Shown piece by piece: positions 53,901 to 61,699 of a stretch of DNA of 64,000 nucleotides. This DNA is from Leptothermofonsia sichuanensis E412 (lineage in GTDB: Bacteria; Cyanobacteriota; Cyanobacteriia; Leptolyngbyales; Leptolyngbyaceae), in NCBI RefSeq assembly GCF_019891175.1, contig NZ_CP072600.1, forward strand, positions 4,774,001-4,838,000, read 5' to 3'. Each line of letters opens with the position of its first letter. Position 1 is the first letter of the stretch. A program made the position numbers and the translations under genes. The notes beneath the pieces are model-generated. The model did not search any database, was not told where the DNA came from, and saw only the letters and a program-made list of their open reading frames with translations.

Positions 53901-54519
53901 CCGCCAGGTTGTTCAAACCCGATTAATGGAACCAGCCACCGCCTTCCCTGAATCTCCAGACCCACCAGAAACGGCTTCAAAGTTGATTCTCCATGTGGGG
54001 TGTGGTCCCTATAACCCAGAGGCTTTACCCAGACCTTTCCGCACAGCAGACTGGCGCGAGGTACGGTTAGATATCAACCCTGCGGTGCAACCAGATATCA
54101 TCGGTTCGATTACCGATCTGAGTGCCGTTCCCAATGACTCAATGGACGCCGTTTTTTCGTCCCACAACCTGGAGCACATCTACGCCCATGAAGTGCCCAT
54201 TGCCTTAGGCGAATTTTACCGGGTCTTAAAGCCCGGTGGCAGAGTCATCATTACCCTGCCTGACATTCAGGTAGTGGCAGAATATGTTGCCCAAGGAAAA
54301 TTAGAAGAACCCCTTTATGAATCGCCCGCCGGCCCCATTTCTGCCATTGATATTCTGTACGGGTTGAGGACTGATATTGCCCAGGGCAATCATTTCATGG
54401 CCCATCGCACCGCCTTTACAGGCGACAGTCTGAGCCAGAAGTTACAGCAGATCGGGTTTAACCGGGTAGAAATTCAGCGCGATCACCTGAACCTGTGGGC
54501 AATCGGGCATAAGGAGTGA
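50989..54519 (+). CDS. Methyltransferase-like / TPR / GT41 glycosyltransferase / methyltransferase fusion
   Basis: 1176 residues, four parts. Residues 1-220: a methyltransferase-like Rossmann segment (VYCEIGCLWGTHVIGALYGH, then IGVYFYNGASDYRSQ). About 255-470: TPR repeats (AEVWQNLGMVRYLIGKDEGA; AYQQAIALKPTYLDALNKLG; and two more). About 610-965: SPINDLY/OGT-type GT41 domain (IRIGYVAESLGNNSETRWAA, PVQCSAWGHPVTSGLPTIDY, GYTTLEALAAKLPVVCCPGE). About 995-1176: class I methyltransferase (LILHVGCGPYN, FSSHNLEHIYAHE, RVLKPGGRVIITLPDIQ). GT41 enzymes transfer GlcNAc or other sugars to Ser/Thr or to surface glycans. The methyltransferases may modify the same product. A single long frame without frameshifts supports a true fusion. 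The 3' end converges with the GH1 gene at 14 bp. Confidence 0.92.
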   Translation: MNFQQFVDQLPHLYQNWGLPSVCPASCQFQGLLEWLGNPITAAAVPLLNQAVNCMAPEAVYCEIGCLWGTHVIGALYGHRDRLGYAVENPARIDPQGEMVEQLLENLTAFDLQEQVYFCAQETEEFFADLGATGSVDRIGVYFYNGASDYRSQLLGLLLVRPFLADQALIVLGQADLETVRQAAWDFLATHPQAQMLIDLSKQTGHPAFGSGLLVLSWDINTSPASSNRVQPVEEAVLHGMTSLEQHQRLLGAESLRHEAAQLVVEGQLESAERIYQKVLLYDGSHAEVWQNLGMVRYLIGKDEGALDALQVSLQLDPQNATPYQIAGLVLERLGRVDEAITAYQQAIALKPTYLDALNKLGELLARQGNLTEAEALFRRAIATSPQWSAGHVNLGNVLMQQQQWEAAIAEYRQAANLNHRDPQIWHHLSEAYRAVDDPDQAAFCQVFSLYHQGAFEQAIEEFEAHLSIDQLDTYIKCLMLYDCYSTCGRTAQVVQCAERAAQLRPDDAFLQIAPKLVLPILYQSSEELEAYRQRCLEGYRLMQQWLEPDKSQEQPLQFEAIQNFTNFYLSYQGFNDRSVYETCGRLRHQLMAKRYPGLVQPLPMPPLSAAGKIRIGYVAESLGNNSETRWAAGWLKHHDRSQFEIYCYSLDSTSDLRSEQFRLLSDVFYHLPNDLEAVCQQIRSDQLHILVFLALGTRVKIGAIASLRLAPVQCSAWGHPVTSGLPTIDYYLSSELMEPENAQEHYSEELVRLPNIGLCYPKTQLPTPTKTREDFGLRDDAVLYLSCQLIFKYLPQHDYLFAEIARRVPQAQIVFVLRSTVKNTTPAGIEQQFRQRLQRAFAAVGLEMEDYCVFLPGQDLQGYASLLNCTDVYLDTLGFSGGYTTLEALAAKLPVVCCPGELMRGRQSYGALQLLGVTDTIAYSEAEYIDIAVKLGLEPEWRQAIARRIEESHGNLFEDTACVAGLEEFYRQVVQTRLMEPATAFPESPDPPETASKLILHVGCGPYNPEALPRPFRTADWREVRLDINPAVQPDIIGSITDLSAVPNDSMDAVFSSHNLEHIYAHEVPIALGEFYRVLKPGGRVIITLPDIQVVAEYVAQGKLEEPLYESPAGPISAIDILYGLRTDIAQGNHFMAHRTAFTGDSLSQKLQQIGFNRVEIQRDHLNLWAIGHKE

Positions 54520-54533
54520 GCAGCACCCCCTGC

Positions 54534-55931
54534 TCATACCACTCGATTTTGCCGAATGCACTCCTGATACCAGTGAAAGCTGGCTTTGGGAATGCGTTGC
54601 TGTGTCTCGTAATCGGTATACAGGATGCCAAAGCGGCGATCGTAGCCCCATGCCCATTCAAAATTATCCAGTAAGCTCCAGAGAAAATACCCCCGCACAG
54701 GATAGCCCTCATCCACTGCCCGGTGCAGGGCTTTCAGGTACTGCCGCAGGTAAAGAATTCGCTCCAGGTCAATCACTTCTCCCTGGTTGTTCACCACATC
54801 GGGAGCTGCACAGCCGTTTTCAGTCACCAGCAATGGCAATTCGGGTTTGCCCAGGCTGTCACTGACATGGCGGACTGCCCAGTAAAGCGCTTCTGGTAAT
54901 ATCCAGAGCCAGGGCATGTGCAGACGCGGGTAGTTATCACGGAAGCTGAGGAACTCGTAACCCTGCTGGTTCTCAGCCGCGCGGACATAAACTCCACTGT
55001 AAATATTTAGCCCCAACCAGTCCAGGGGTTGTTGGATGATGTCCAGATCACCGTCCTGAATATCTGGGGCATCAGCCCCCAACTGTTCCAGCAATGCAGG
55101 ACTGTAGGCACCGGTCAGCACTGGAAAGATGATGCCACCATTACTGCCACAGGTATGAAGCGCCTTTTGGGCAGCCACCATATGTTCTGGCGATTCACTA
55201 ATCGGCACGGTCACCGCAAAATTATCCACCAGGGCAACCGTGCAGGCACGGGGGGAAGCGGCGCGGATTGCCTGGCAGCCCAACCCGTGTGCCAGAACGG
55301 CATGGTGGGAAGTTTGCCAGACTTCTTTGGCAGTACGGACACGGGTGCCAGGGGCGTGGGGTGGGGTTGCTTCGACCCCGTACCCCATGTGGGTAAAGCA
55401 GGAAATTTCGTTGATAGTCATCCAGTCTGTGATGCGATCGCCCAGCCGACTGACGACTGCCGTTACATAGTCTGCGTAGTCCATGGCCATTTCTCGACTG
55501 CGCCAGGAGCCGTAACGGTCTTCCAACGCCTGCGGACTGTCCCAGTGAAACAGGGTGGCATGGGGGGTAATGTCATGCTCCCGCAGGCAGTCTACCAGGC
55601 GTCGATAAAAATCTACTCCGGCTTCATTGACCCTGCCCCGTCCATCAGGGATGATGCGTGGCCAGGCAATACTAAACCGATAATGCTGAATGCCAAGTTC
55701 TGCCATCCATTTCACATCTGTTTCGTACAGATGATAGTGGTTACAGGCAATCTCCCCAGTTTTGCCGTCGTAGATGTGTCCAGGGGTGGCGCTGAAGGTA
55801 TCCCACACGCTGGGCTGACGCCCCGCTTCAGAGACTGCCCCTTCTATCTGGTAGGAGGCGGTAGCAGCACCCCACATAAATCCTGGTGGGAACTGGTAGC
55901 TGGTCATTGGAGCAATTTCATGTTCAAGCAT
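54534..55931 (-). CDS. Family 1 beta-glucosidase
   Basis: 465 residues. The GH1 N-terminal signature is FPPGFMWGAATASYQIEGAV. The acid/base Glu is in WMTINEISCF and the nucleophile Glu in LPLLVTENGCA. The sugar-binding NFEWAWGYDRRFGILYTDYE lies near the C-terminus. It hydrolyses beta-glucosides. Starts possible at 55931 (ATG), 55907 (ATG just before the signature) or a GTG at 55946 that overlaps the stop of the preceding gene. Upstream on the same strand, almost contiguous, are two glycosyltransferase genes, which suggests one operon. Confidence 0.93.
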   Translation of the reverse strand: MLEHEIAPMTSYQFPPGFMWGAATASYQIEGAVSEAGRQPSVWDTFSATPGHIYDGKTGEIACNHYHLYETDVKWMAELGIQHYRFSIAWPRIIPDGRGRVNEAGVDFYRRLVDCLREHDITPHATLFHWDSPQALEDRYGSWRSREMAMDYADYVTAVVSRLGDRITDWMTINEISCFTHMGYGVEATPPHAPGTRVRTAKEVWQTSHHAVLAHGLGCQAIRAASPRACTVALVDNFAVTVPISESPEHMVAAQKALHTCGSNGGIIFPVLTGAYSPALLEQLGADAPDIQDGDLDIIQQPLDWLGLNIYSGVYVRAAENQQGYEFLSFRDNYPRLHMPWLWILPEALYWAVRHVSDSLGKPELPLLVTENGCAAPDVVNNQGEVIDLERILYLRQYLKALHRAVDEGYPVRGYFLWSLLDNFEWAWGYDRRFGILYTDYETQQRIPKASFHWYQECIRQNRVV

Positions 55932-55938
55932 AGGAAGA

Positions 55939-56616
55939 TTAACCACGACGATACCATCGAGCGATGACCTCTGGCGACAGGCGCAACAGGTAGGCGAGAA
56001 TCACCAGTTGATTCACCAGGGTTGTTTTTAAGATGCCCAGCCTTTGCCAGCGGCGCCCAGAGGTGCAGACGGAAGCAGGGGCGATCGCGATTTTTCCCAA
56101 CCGGCGGAGCTGGCGTAAAAATTCAAAATCCTCCATAATCGGCAGTTCAGGAAACCCACCCAGTTCATGAAATACCGAAGCTTTGAGAAAAATTGCCTGG
56201 TCCCCGTAGGGCATTTGCAACCAGCGCGATCGCCAGTTGACCCCCCACTCTACCAGCCGCAGTCCCCACTGAGTTCCGTCAATGCGTAGCTCAAACGCCC
56301 CGGCCACCACATCCGGTTGAGCCAGCGTTTGTCTGATTAAACGCTCAAATCCCTCTGGCAGGATAGTATCCCCGTGCAAAAACAATAAAATATCTCCAGT
56401 GGCAACCCTGGCCCCCTGGTTCATCTGGGCAGCACGACCGGGGGTTCCCTGAATGACATACGCTGCAAGCGTGGTGGCAATTTTGACCGTGTCGTCCTGA
56501 CTGCCACCATCCACCACGATGACTTCAATCATCTCTGGAACCTGAATGGACCTTAAAGTGTTTGCCAGATGGTTTGCTTCGTTCAAAACTGGAATCACTA
56601 CAGAAATATTGACCAC
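55939..56616 (-). CDS. GT2 glycosyltransferase, TIGR04283 type (arsenosugar-associated)
   Basis: 225 residues starting at a GTG whose first base is the last base of the preceding stop (TAGTG), with GGGAAG five bases before. This is translational coupling. The GT-A fold shows ISVVIPVLNEANHLANTLRS, VIVVDGGSQDDT and LLFLHGDTILPEGF, and the acceptor region FPELPIMEDFEFLRQLRRLG. In cyanobacteria this type is usually found beside the DUF2064 protein, as here, and both are annotated with arsenosugar synthesis, though direct evidence for the reaction is limited. An open frame upstream of the GTG is not coding. Confidence 0.9.
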   Translation of the reverse strand: MVNISVVIPVLNEANHLANTLRSIQVPEMIEVIVVDGGSQDDTVKIATTLAAYVIQGTPGRAAQMNQGARVATGDILLFLHGDTILPEGFERLIRQTLAQPDVVAGAFELRIDGTQWGLRLVEWGVNWRSRWLQMPYGDQAIFLKASVFHELGGFPELPIMEDFEFLRQLRRLGKIAIAPASVCTSGRRWQRLGILKTTLVNQLVILAYLLRLSPEVIARWYRRG

Positions 56617-57257
56617 TAGACTTCCCTGCCTGTCCCCTTGCTTCGTCTGACCTGCTCCCAAATCTCCAGATCTGAAGGATAATCGACATCCGAGAGTAAT
56701 GGCAGATAGGCGATCGCCAGTCCCAGTTGTTCTGCCTTGCGGACTGTTTGATGCAAAACCTGATCTGTACTCCAGGCAATTTCTTGAAAAATTTCTGGAA
56801 TAAATCGCCTGCCGCCAACCAGGTAGTATCCTCCATCTACGGCTGGACCCAGCACCAGATCCCGTTGCTGGAGTTGATGAAAGGCTTGTTGCAGCACTGG
56901 AGTATCCAGAGCGGGGCAATCCGTGCCAATGATGATGACTCTGGTGCTGCCCTGGTTGAACGCGGACTGAGCAGCGCGGGCAAGGCGATCGCCCAGGTCC
57001 CCTGCTCCCTGTTCCTGATAGCTTAAATCGTCGCCCAGCCATGCTTGCATCCGGGCAATATCATTACCAGCAAACCGGACTTCTAACGTGACCGAATCAG
57101 AAGCTCGCAGCTTTCTCGCCTGAGCCAGGGTATGCTCTGCCATCTGTTGATGGAGGTTTGCGGCTCCCTCAGCCCCCAATGCTGGAATCAAACGAGTCTT
57201 GGCAGCCCCCGGCACAGGATAGCGGGTAAAGATAATCAGACGATCAGCGTTAACCAT
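56616..57257 (-). CDS. DUF2064 / TIGR04282-type nucleotidyl-sugar-like transferase
   Basis: 213 residues. The N-terminus LIIFTRYPVPGAAKTRLIPA is the family signature, a nucleotide-diphospho-sugar-transferase loop. It is followed by VIIIGTDCPALDTPVLQQAF with the conserved Asp-Cys and DLVLGPAVDGGYYLVG. The gene is coupled to the GT2 downstream. TIGR04282 members are annotated as arsenosugar biosynthesis glycosyltransferases; no arsM or arsenic resistance gene is in the window. A hairpin-bearing repeat (57259-57352) forms its leader and starts two bases upstream of the ATG, so no normal ribosome-binding site is visible. Confidence 0.9.
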   Translation of the reverse strand: MVNADRLIIFTRYPVPGAAKTRLIPALGAEGAANLHQQMAEHTLAQARKLRASDSVTLEVRFAGNDIARMQAWLGDDLSYQEQGAGDLGDRLARAAQSAFNQGSTRVIIIGTDCPALDTPVLQQAFHQLQQRDLVLGPAVDGGYYLVGGRRFIPEIFQEIAWSTDQVLHQTVRKAEQLGLAIAYLPLLSDVDYPSDLEIWEQVRRSKGTGREV

Positions 57258-57258
57258 A

Positions 57259-57352
57259 TATAGCGATCCTATCTGGATTGTGAGAAAGGATTTCTGGGGA
57301 ATCCTTTCTCACAAAGCCTCTCACTCTCACAACTGATTTAGGACTGCTATAG
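57259..57352. repeat. About 95-bp hairpin repeat, copy 2, in the DUF2064 leader
   Basis: TATAGCGATCCTATCTGGAT at the left, a stem of TTGTGAGAAAGGATT with its complement in the middle, and GGACTGCTATAG at the right. It is an inverted copy of 33615-33714. It occupies the entire region where the operon's ribosome-binding site should be. Confidence 0.75.
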
Positions 57353-57380
57353 ATGAATTCAGGGCAGGATGTATTCGCAG

Positions 57381-57489
57381 GGGTGCAATGCATCCTGGGA
57401 TTCAGCGATACCAGAGACCTCCATTATTTCACCAGTTCTAAGGTCAACCACACAGGGTGCAATGCATCCTGGGATTCAGCGATACCAGA
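57381..57489. repeat. 35-bp direct repeat pair
   Basis: Two identical 35-base copies, 57381-57415 and 57455-57489, each beginning GGGTGCAATGCATCCTGGGA and ending GCGATACCAGA, are separated by 39 bases. They lie between the aminopeptidase stop and the DUF2064 leader. Two copies are too few to call a CRISPR. Confidence 0.85.
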
Positions 57490-57507
57490 AACAGGGATCT
57501 TTTCTCC

Positions 57508-60183
57508 TCACTTTGTCTTTGCTTCCAGATTTTCTAACCGACTCCTCAGTTCCTGGTTTTCTTTCTTTAACTGGTCCAGTTCTTCCCGCAACTGTTTGAC
57601 TGCCTTATCGCTGCCAATATTCTTTTGCACTTTCTGAACCGCTTCCTCAGCGATACGGCGAACACGACCATCAGGAGTCTGATCTGCCAGAGCTTGCAGA
57701 ATACCGATCGCCCTGGGGGTTTCCATTTGACCGAGGGCACTGGCAACAGCAACCTGGGTCAGGAAGAAGGGCTCCCTCGATAATTCGCTCAGGCGATCCA
57801 GGATACGCTCCACATTAACGTTGGTTTGCCCACTGGAAATGGTACCCAACGCCCGTACCGCTGCCAGCCGGAGTGCCTGGGGAGTGCCGGGTTCAGTGTA
57901 GTCCAGAATCAGGTTGAGGGCATTTTCAGAGGTCTTCATTTGACTGAGAGCCGCGATCGCACCCGCTCGCACGACCTCATTCCAGCCCTGCCGCTCTTTC
58001 AATACGGACTTCAACAGCTTCAATGTCTTCTCTTCTTTATTTTCGACCAGGCTGGATGCTGTCAAACTCCCCAGGGCACGGATGGCAGCCGCTTCCACGT
58101 AATAGCTGGCATCCCCCTTTTCTGCCAGGGGCTTCAGCGCCTTATAGCTATCTACTGTTTTGATGTCTGCCAGTGCCTCGACCGCTGCTCGACGGACTCT
58201 GGCATCGGCGTCTTCCAGTCCTGCCAGCAGCCCTGTAAAGGCCTGATCCAGTTTGACCTTCGCCAGATTTTTGACCACTTCTACCCGTACCCCCCAGAAA
58301 GCCTCCTGTTTTAATGCCTCTGAAAGGGCTTTGACCGCTTCCAGTCCCCCCTTTTTAGCCAGGGCTTCTGCTGCAAAGATCCGCGACAGGGGATCGGGAT
58401 CATGTTGTAATTGGGCCTTGAGTTCAGGCACTGGATAGTCGAGTGTGACGGTCTTCAAAATGTGATTGCCAGCGTCAAAGCTGATGAAGTCAGGCTTCTT
58501 TTCCAGAGGAAAGTAGAAGCTTTGCTCCCGTTCACGCACTCGCAGGGTAAAGGACTTCAGGTGAGGAGTAAGCGGTGAGGAGTAAGGCATTGAAAACTGA
58601 GAGTTAAGAGTTGACGGAGTTCTCGCTGCCCTTCTCTCCTCTCTCCTCTCTTCTCTCTTTTCTCCCCCAACATAACCAAACGCAACGGGGATCTTGAGAT
58701 CAAATAAATCATTGCGGCTACCGTTGTTGCCATCTTTTGCCTGGGTCTGGGTAATGGTCAATTTAGCGAGGTTGCTGTCTCCGTCCCAACTGTAGGCAAC
58801 CTTATAGTCAGGATGCCCCCCTCGAAAGACAAACTGGTCAAACAGAAAGAGGAGATTGCGCCCAGTCGCTGTTTCGATCGCCCGCAGCAGGTCAATCGTT
58901 TCCACCGTCTTGTGGGCGTTGTCGTTGACAAAGGTGGCGATCGCATTGAAAAACAGGTCATCTCCCAGTTCGGCCCGAATCATGTGGTAAACACAGGCCC
59001 CTTTTTCGTAGAGGTGGCGATCGTACAGTTCAATGGCTTCCCGGTAGATGTGAGTAACAATGGGGCGACGATAACGGGAAGCATCTTCCTCCAGATAGTT
59101 ACGGGCTTCGTTGAGGCGGTAGTAAGCCGCCGCCTCTGCCCCATACTCCTGCTCTGTCCACAGCACTTCCGAATAGGAAGCCATCCCTTCCTTGATCCAG
59201 GCATGGGACCAGTGCTTGATCACAACCAGATCGCCAAACCACTGGTGTGCCAGTTCGTGGGCAACCAGGCTCTCAGTCCCCCGGTTATCCAGGGAGGCCC
59301 GTTCATCCAGCAGGCAGCGATCGGTCAGCAGAGTGGTGGAAGTGTTTTCCATGCCGCCGAAGATGAAATCATCCACACACACCTGGGCATACTTGGGATA
59401 GGGATAGGGATAGCCAAACTTCTGACTGAAAAACTCAATCATGCGAGGGGTTTTCCCCAGGCTGAGGCGGGCTTCCTGCTCTTTACCCTTCTCAACATAG
59501 TAGGTCACAGGCTTGCCGTTCCATTCATCCCGCAGTTCGGCAAAATCCCCCACGGCCAGGGTCATCAGGTAGGTAGGGTGGACTTCCTTTTGCAACCAGT
59601 GATAAATCTTATCGTCGCCCTCCGCCTCCGTCTTGACCAGTTCCCCATTTGAAATGGCAATGAAGCGTTTGGGAACCCGTACCCGAATTTCCGAAGTGGC
59701 CAGTTGCCCCGGATAGTCGAAGCAGGGAAACCAGAAGCGGGAGTCTTCATCTTCACCCTGAGTCCAGACCTGAGTAGGTTTATGGGGATAATGGTTGTCA
59801 GGGGCAATAAAGTAAATGCCCCGCTGCGGGTTTTCAACCCGGTAGGCGATCGCCAGTTGGATCACCCTTCCAACCTCAGTGGGCTGGTGCAACCGGATGT
59901 AAAGGTGCTCTCCATCGTAATCAAACTCCTGGGGAGTGGTGCCAACTTTAACAGACTGGATAGTCAGATTGACGGCATCCAGAGTCAGGCTCTCAATGCC
60001 ACTGCGAACCGGGTTGAGGTGAATTTCACAGGTACTCTGGTAACGTTTGTTTGGAATATCCAGAGTCAAGTCCAGAAAAATGTGTTCGACCTGACCGGGG
60101 CGATCTGGATTGTAGTGGGGTCTGGCACCGGGCAACTCAAATGACTTGCGACCATTTTCAGTATCCAAATAAGACTTCGGCAT
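57508..60183 (-). CDS. M1-family aminopeptidase with C-terminal HEAT repeats
   Basis: 891 residues. The N-terminal beta domain (about 30-200) precedes the gluzincin domain with exopeptidase motif FGGMENTST and zinc site HELAHQW (His at about 309, second Glu 18 residues on in IKEGMASYSE). The C-terminal 330 residues are HEAT-type repeats (DARVRRAAVEALADIKTVDS; YYVEAAAIRALGSL; ALRLAAVRALGTIS) ending in a coiled coil (AVKQLREELDQLKKENQELR). It releases N-terminal residues from peptides; the HEAT tail suggests a scaffold or partner-binding role. Residues around 505-540 (GGEKREERREERRAARTPST) are encoded by GA/CT-rich repeat DNA and look like an in-frame insertion in a surface loop. Confidence 0.92.
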   Translation of the reverse strand: MPKSYLDTENGRKSFELPGARPHYNPDRPGQVEHIFLDLTLDIPNKRYQSTCEIHLNPVRSGIESLTLDAVNLTIQSVKVGTTPQEFDYDGEHLYIRLHQPTEVGRVIQLAIAYRVENPQRGIYFIAPDNHYPHKPTQVWTQGEDEDSRFWFPCFDYPGQLATSEIRVRVPKRFIAISNGELVKTEAEGDDKIYHWLQKEVHPTYLMTLAVGDFAELRDEWNGKPVTYYVEKGKEQEARLSLGKTPRMIEFFSQKFGYPYPYPKYAQVCVDDFIFGGMENTSTTLLTDRCLLDERASLDNRGTESLVAHELAHQWFGDLVVIKHWSHAWIKEGMASYSEVLWTEQEYGAEAAAYYRLNEARNYLEEDASRYRRPIVTHIYREAIELYDRHLYEKGACVYHMIRAELGDDLFFNAIATFVNDNAHKTVETIDLLRAIETATGRNLLFLFDQFVFRGGHPDYKVAYSWDGDSNLAKLTITQTQAKDGNNGSRNDLFDLKIPVAFGYVGGEKREERREERRAARTPSTLNSQFSMPYSSPLTPHLKSFTLRVREREQSFYFPLEKKPDFISFDAGNHILKTVTLDYPVPELKAQLQHDPDPLSRIFAAEALAKKGGLEAVKALSEALKQEAFWGVRVEVVKNLAKVKLDQAFTGLLAGLEDADARVRRAAVEALADIKTVDSYKALKPLAEKGDASYYVEAAAIRALGSLTASSLVENKEEKTLKLLKSVLKERQGWNEVVRAGAIAALSQMKTSENALNLILDYTEPGTPQALRLAAVRALGTISSGQTNVNVERILDRLSELSREPFFLTQVAVASALGQMETPRAIGILQALADQTPDGRVRRIAEEAVQKVQKNIGSDKAVKQLREELDQLKKENQELRSRLENLEAKTK
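58561..58668. repeat. GA/CT-rich repeat tract inside the aminopeptidase gene
   Basis: GTGAGGAGTAAGCGGTGAGG and CTTCTCTCCTCTCTCCTCTC-type tracts, similar to the minisatellite at 19828-19925. The length keeps the reading frame open. It encodes an Arg/Glu-rich stretch followed by TPSTLNSQFSMPYSSPLTPH. Confidence 0.7.
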
Positions 60184-60591
60184 GGAAGAATGACCCTATA
60201 GAAGGAATTGACGAATATTTTTTGGCGATAAAAGATACACCATTCTTACAGATTAGCGCTTCAGCATTTTTGATGAACGATCAATCTGGCTGATTTGTAG
60301 TGATGTCCATCACTAGCTGATTTGTGGTGATGGACATCAGGGTCAGAGATTAGCAGGTTAGTGATGTATAGCGGAATGTCACTGAATTAAGCTGAATGCG
60401 ATCGCTCAGATCTCCAACTTCTCCAATCAGATCTCCAACTTCTCCAAGAAGTTGGAGAATCTTTTATAGCGGGAGACCGAGGAGAGGAGATAAGGTCCAG
60501 GGAAGGAAAATGGCCCCAATCCTGATACAACATCGACACCGCCTGCAATAATTAAATCTGGTGATTTTTGATCAACAAACCACATTAGATT
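60184..60591. other. Divergent intergenic region with inverted repeats
   Basis: No gene. TGATGTCCATCAC (60301-60313) is inverted at 60327-60339. The AGATCTCCAACTTCTCC repeat with a hairpin occupies 60408-60460. It is followed by a TATAGCGGGAGACCGAGGAG tract related to the 36800/47665 repeat. Promoters for the leftward aminopeptidase and the rightward methyltransferase must lie here. Confidence 0.5.
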
Positions 60592-61563
60592 ATGACCCTT
60601 ACGGCCAGCCCTGCCCCCACTCTGATGTCCCGCCTGGTAAACGGTATTCTCTCGATCAAACCCCTGGCAAACCTGGCAAAGGACCGGGCACGACAGATGA
60701 TGATTCAGAGGGCAGAGGCGATCGGGGTGCACTGGATAAAAGAAGTAGAGAACCTAAAAGCGCGGGACTGGAGTGCAGATCTGGCAGCCGTTCAGAATCC
60801 AGATTTGATTTACCCAAATTATTATCTGACTTCTTTCCATGCCTATGAAGAAGGGGATCTGGGCTGGGAACCTGCCCTGGAAGTAGAAGTCGCTGCTCAT
60901 ACAGTTCATTCCGGTATCTGGAAGGAAGCGGGGGCAGAGGGGGATGCCCGCCTGCGCCAGAGCTACCACGACATTCTAAAAACAAGTCTGCCAGAGCCAC
61001 CCAGAGATATTGTGGATATAGGCTGTAGCGTTGGCATGAGTACCTTTGCCCTGCAAGCGACCTACCCCAATGCCCATATTACAGGGGTTGATTTGTCTCC
61101 CTACTTTCTGGCAGTCGCTCGTTATCGGACCCATCTGCGGGAGCAGGGAAACTCCTATGGGGTCCAGGCACAATTTCTCCCGACTCCCGCTTCCAAACTT
61201 CCGACTCCTCAATGGCTTCACGCCTCCGCCGAAGCCACTGGACTACCCGATGCCTCCTTCGACCTGGTATCTGCCTTTCTGATCTTCCATGAACTACCCC
61301 AGGATGCGGCGGTCAAAGTTCTGCAAGAGGCCCATCGGCTTCTGCGACCCGGTGGTTATTTTGCCATGATGGATATGAACCCTCAGTCAGAGATTTATGC
61401 TAGGATGCCGCCCTACATCCTGACGTTGTTAAAAAGCACCGAACCCTACCTGGATCAGTACTTCACTCTGGATATAGAACAGGCACTTATTAAGACCGGC
61501 TTTGAGCCACCAACCATAATCTGTAACAGTCCTCGTCACCGGACGGTCATCGCTCAGGCTTAA
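60592..61563 (+). CDS. Class I SAM-dependent methyltransferase
   Basis: 323 residues. The N-terminal helical region of about 130 residues contains LIYPNYYLTSFHAYEEGDLG. The methyltransferase core follows: motif I DIVDIGCSVGMSTFALQ, acidic residue in HITGVDLSPYFLAVA, motif IV-like FDLVSAFLIFHELP, and LLRPGGYFAMMDMNP. A small insertion between strands (FLPTPASKLPTPQWLH) is encoded by a short CCGACTCC-type repeat and is probably a surface loop. The substrate is unknown. No ribosome-binding site is obvious before the ATG; a second ATG at codon 12 is possible. Confidence 0.85.
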   Translation: MTLTASPAPTLMSRLVNGILSIKPLANLAKDRARQMMIQRAEAIGVHWIKEVENLKARDWSADLAAVQNPDLIYPNYYLTSFHAYEEGDLGWEPALEVEVAAHTVHSGIWKEAGAEGDARLRQSYHDILKTSLPEPPRDIVDIGCSVGMSTFALQATYPNAHITGVDLSPYFLAVARYRTHLREQGNSYGVQAQFLPTPASKLPTPQWLHASAEATGLPDASFDLVSAFLIFHELPQDAAVKVLQEAHRLLRPGGYFAMMDMNPQSEIYARMPPYILTLLKSTEPYLDQYFTLDIEQALIKTGFEPPTIICNSPRHRTVIAQA

Positions 61564-61699
61564 AGACGGCTCCCCAGGACCAATTTCAGGTATGACAACC
61601 CAACCATCCAGTTCGGTTCTGCCCACTTAGCAACCTGGGAGCCAATTCACTACATTAAGCTTATAGATTCATTTCAGCAGTTTGATTGAGGTTCCCCCT

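Noticed and set aside
55029-55967. Long plus-strand open frame (312 codons)
   Set aside because: It is antisense to the GH1 gene, has no family features and a His/Gly/Cys-rich composition typical of a shadow frame.
56617-57042. N-terminal extension of the TIGR04283-type glycosyltransferase
   Set aside because: It is out of frame with, and inside, the DUF2064 gene; the GTG overlapping the upstream stop is the natural start.
57381-57489. Possible CRISPR array
   Set aside because: Only two copies of a 35-base repeat with a 39-base spacer, no cas genes and no further units.
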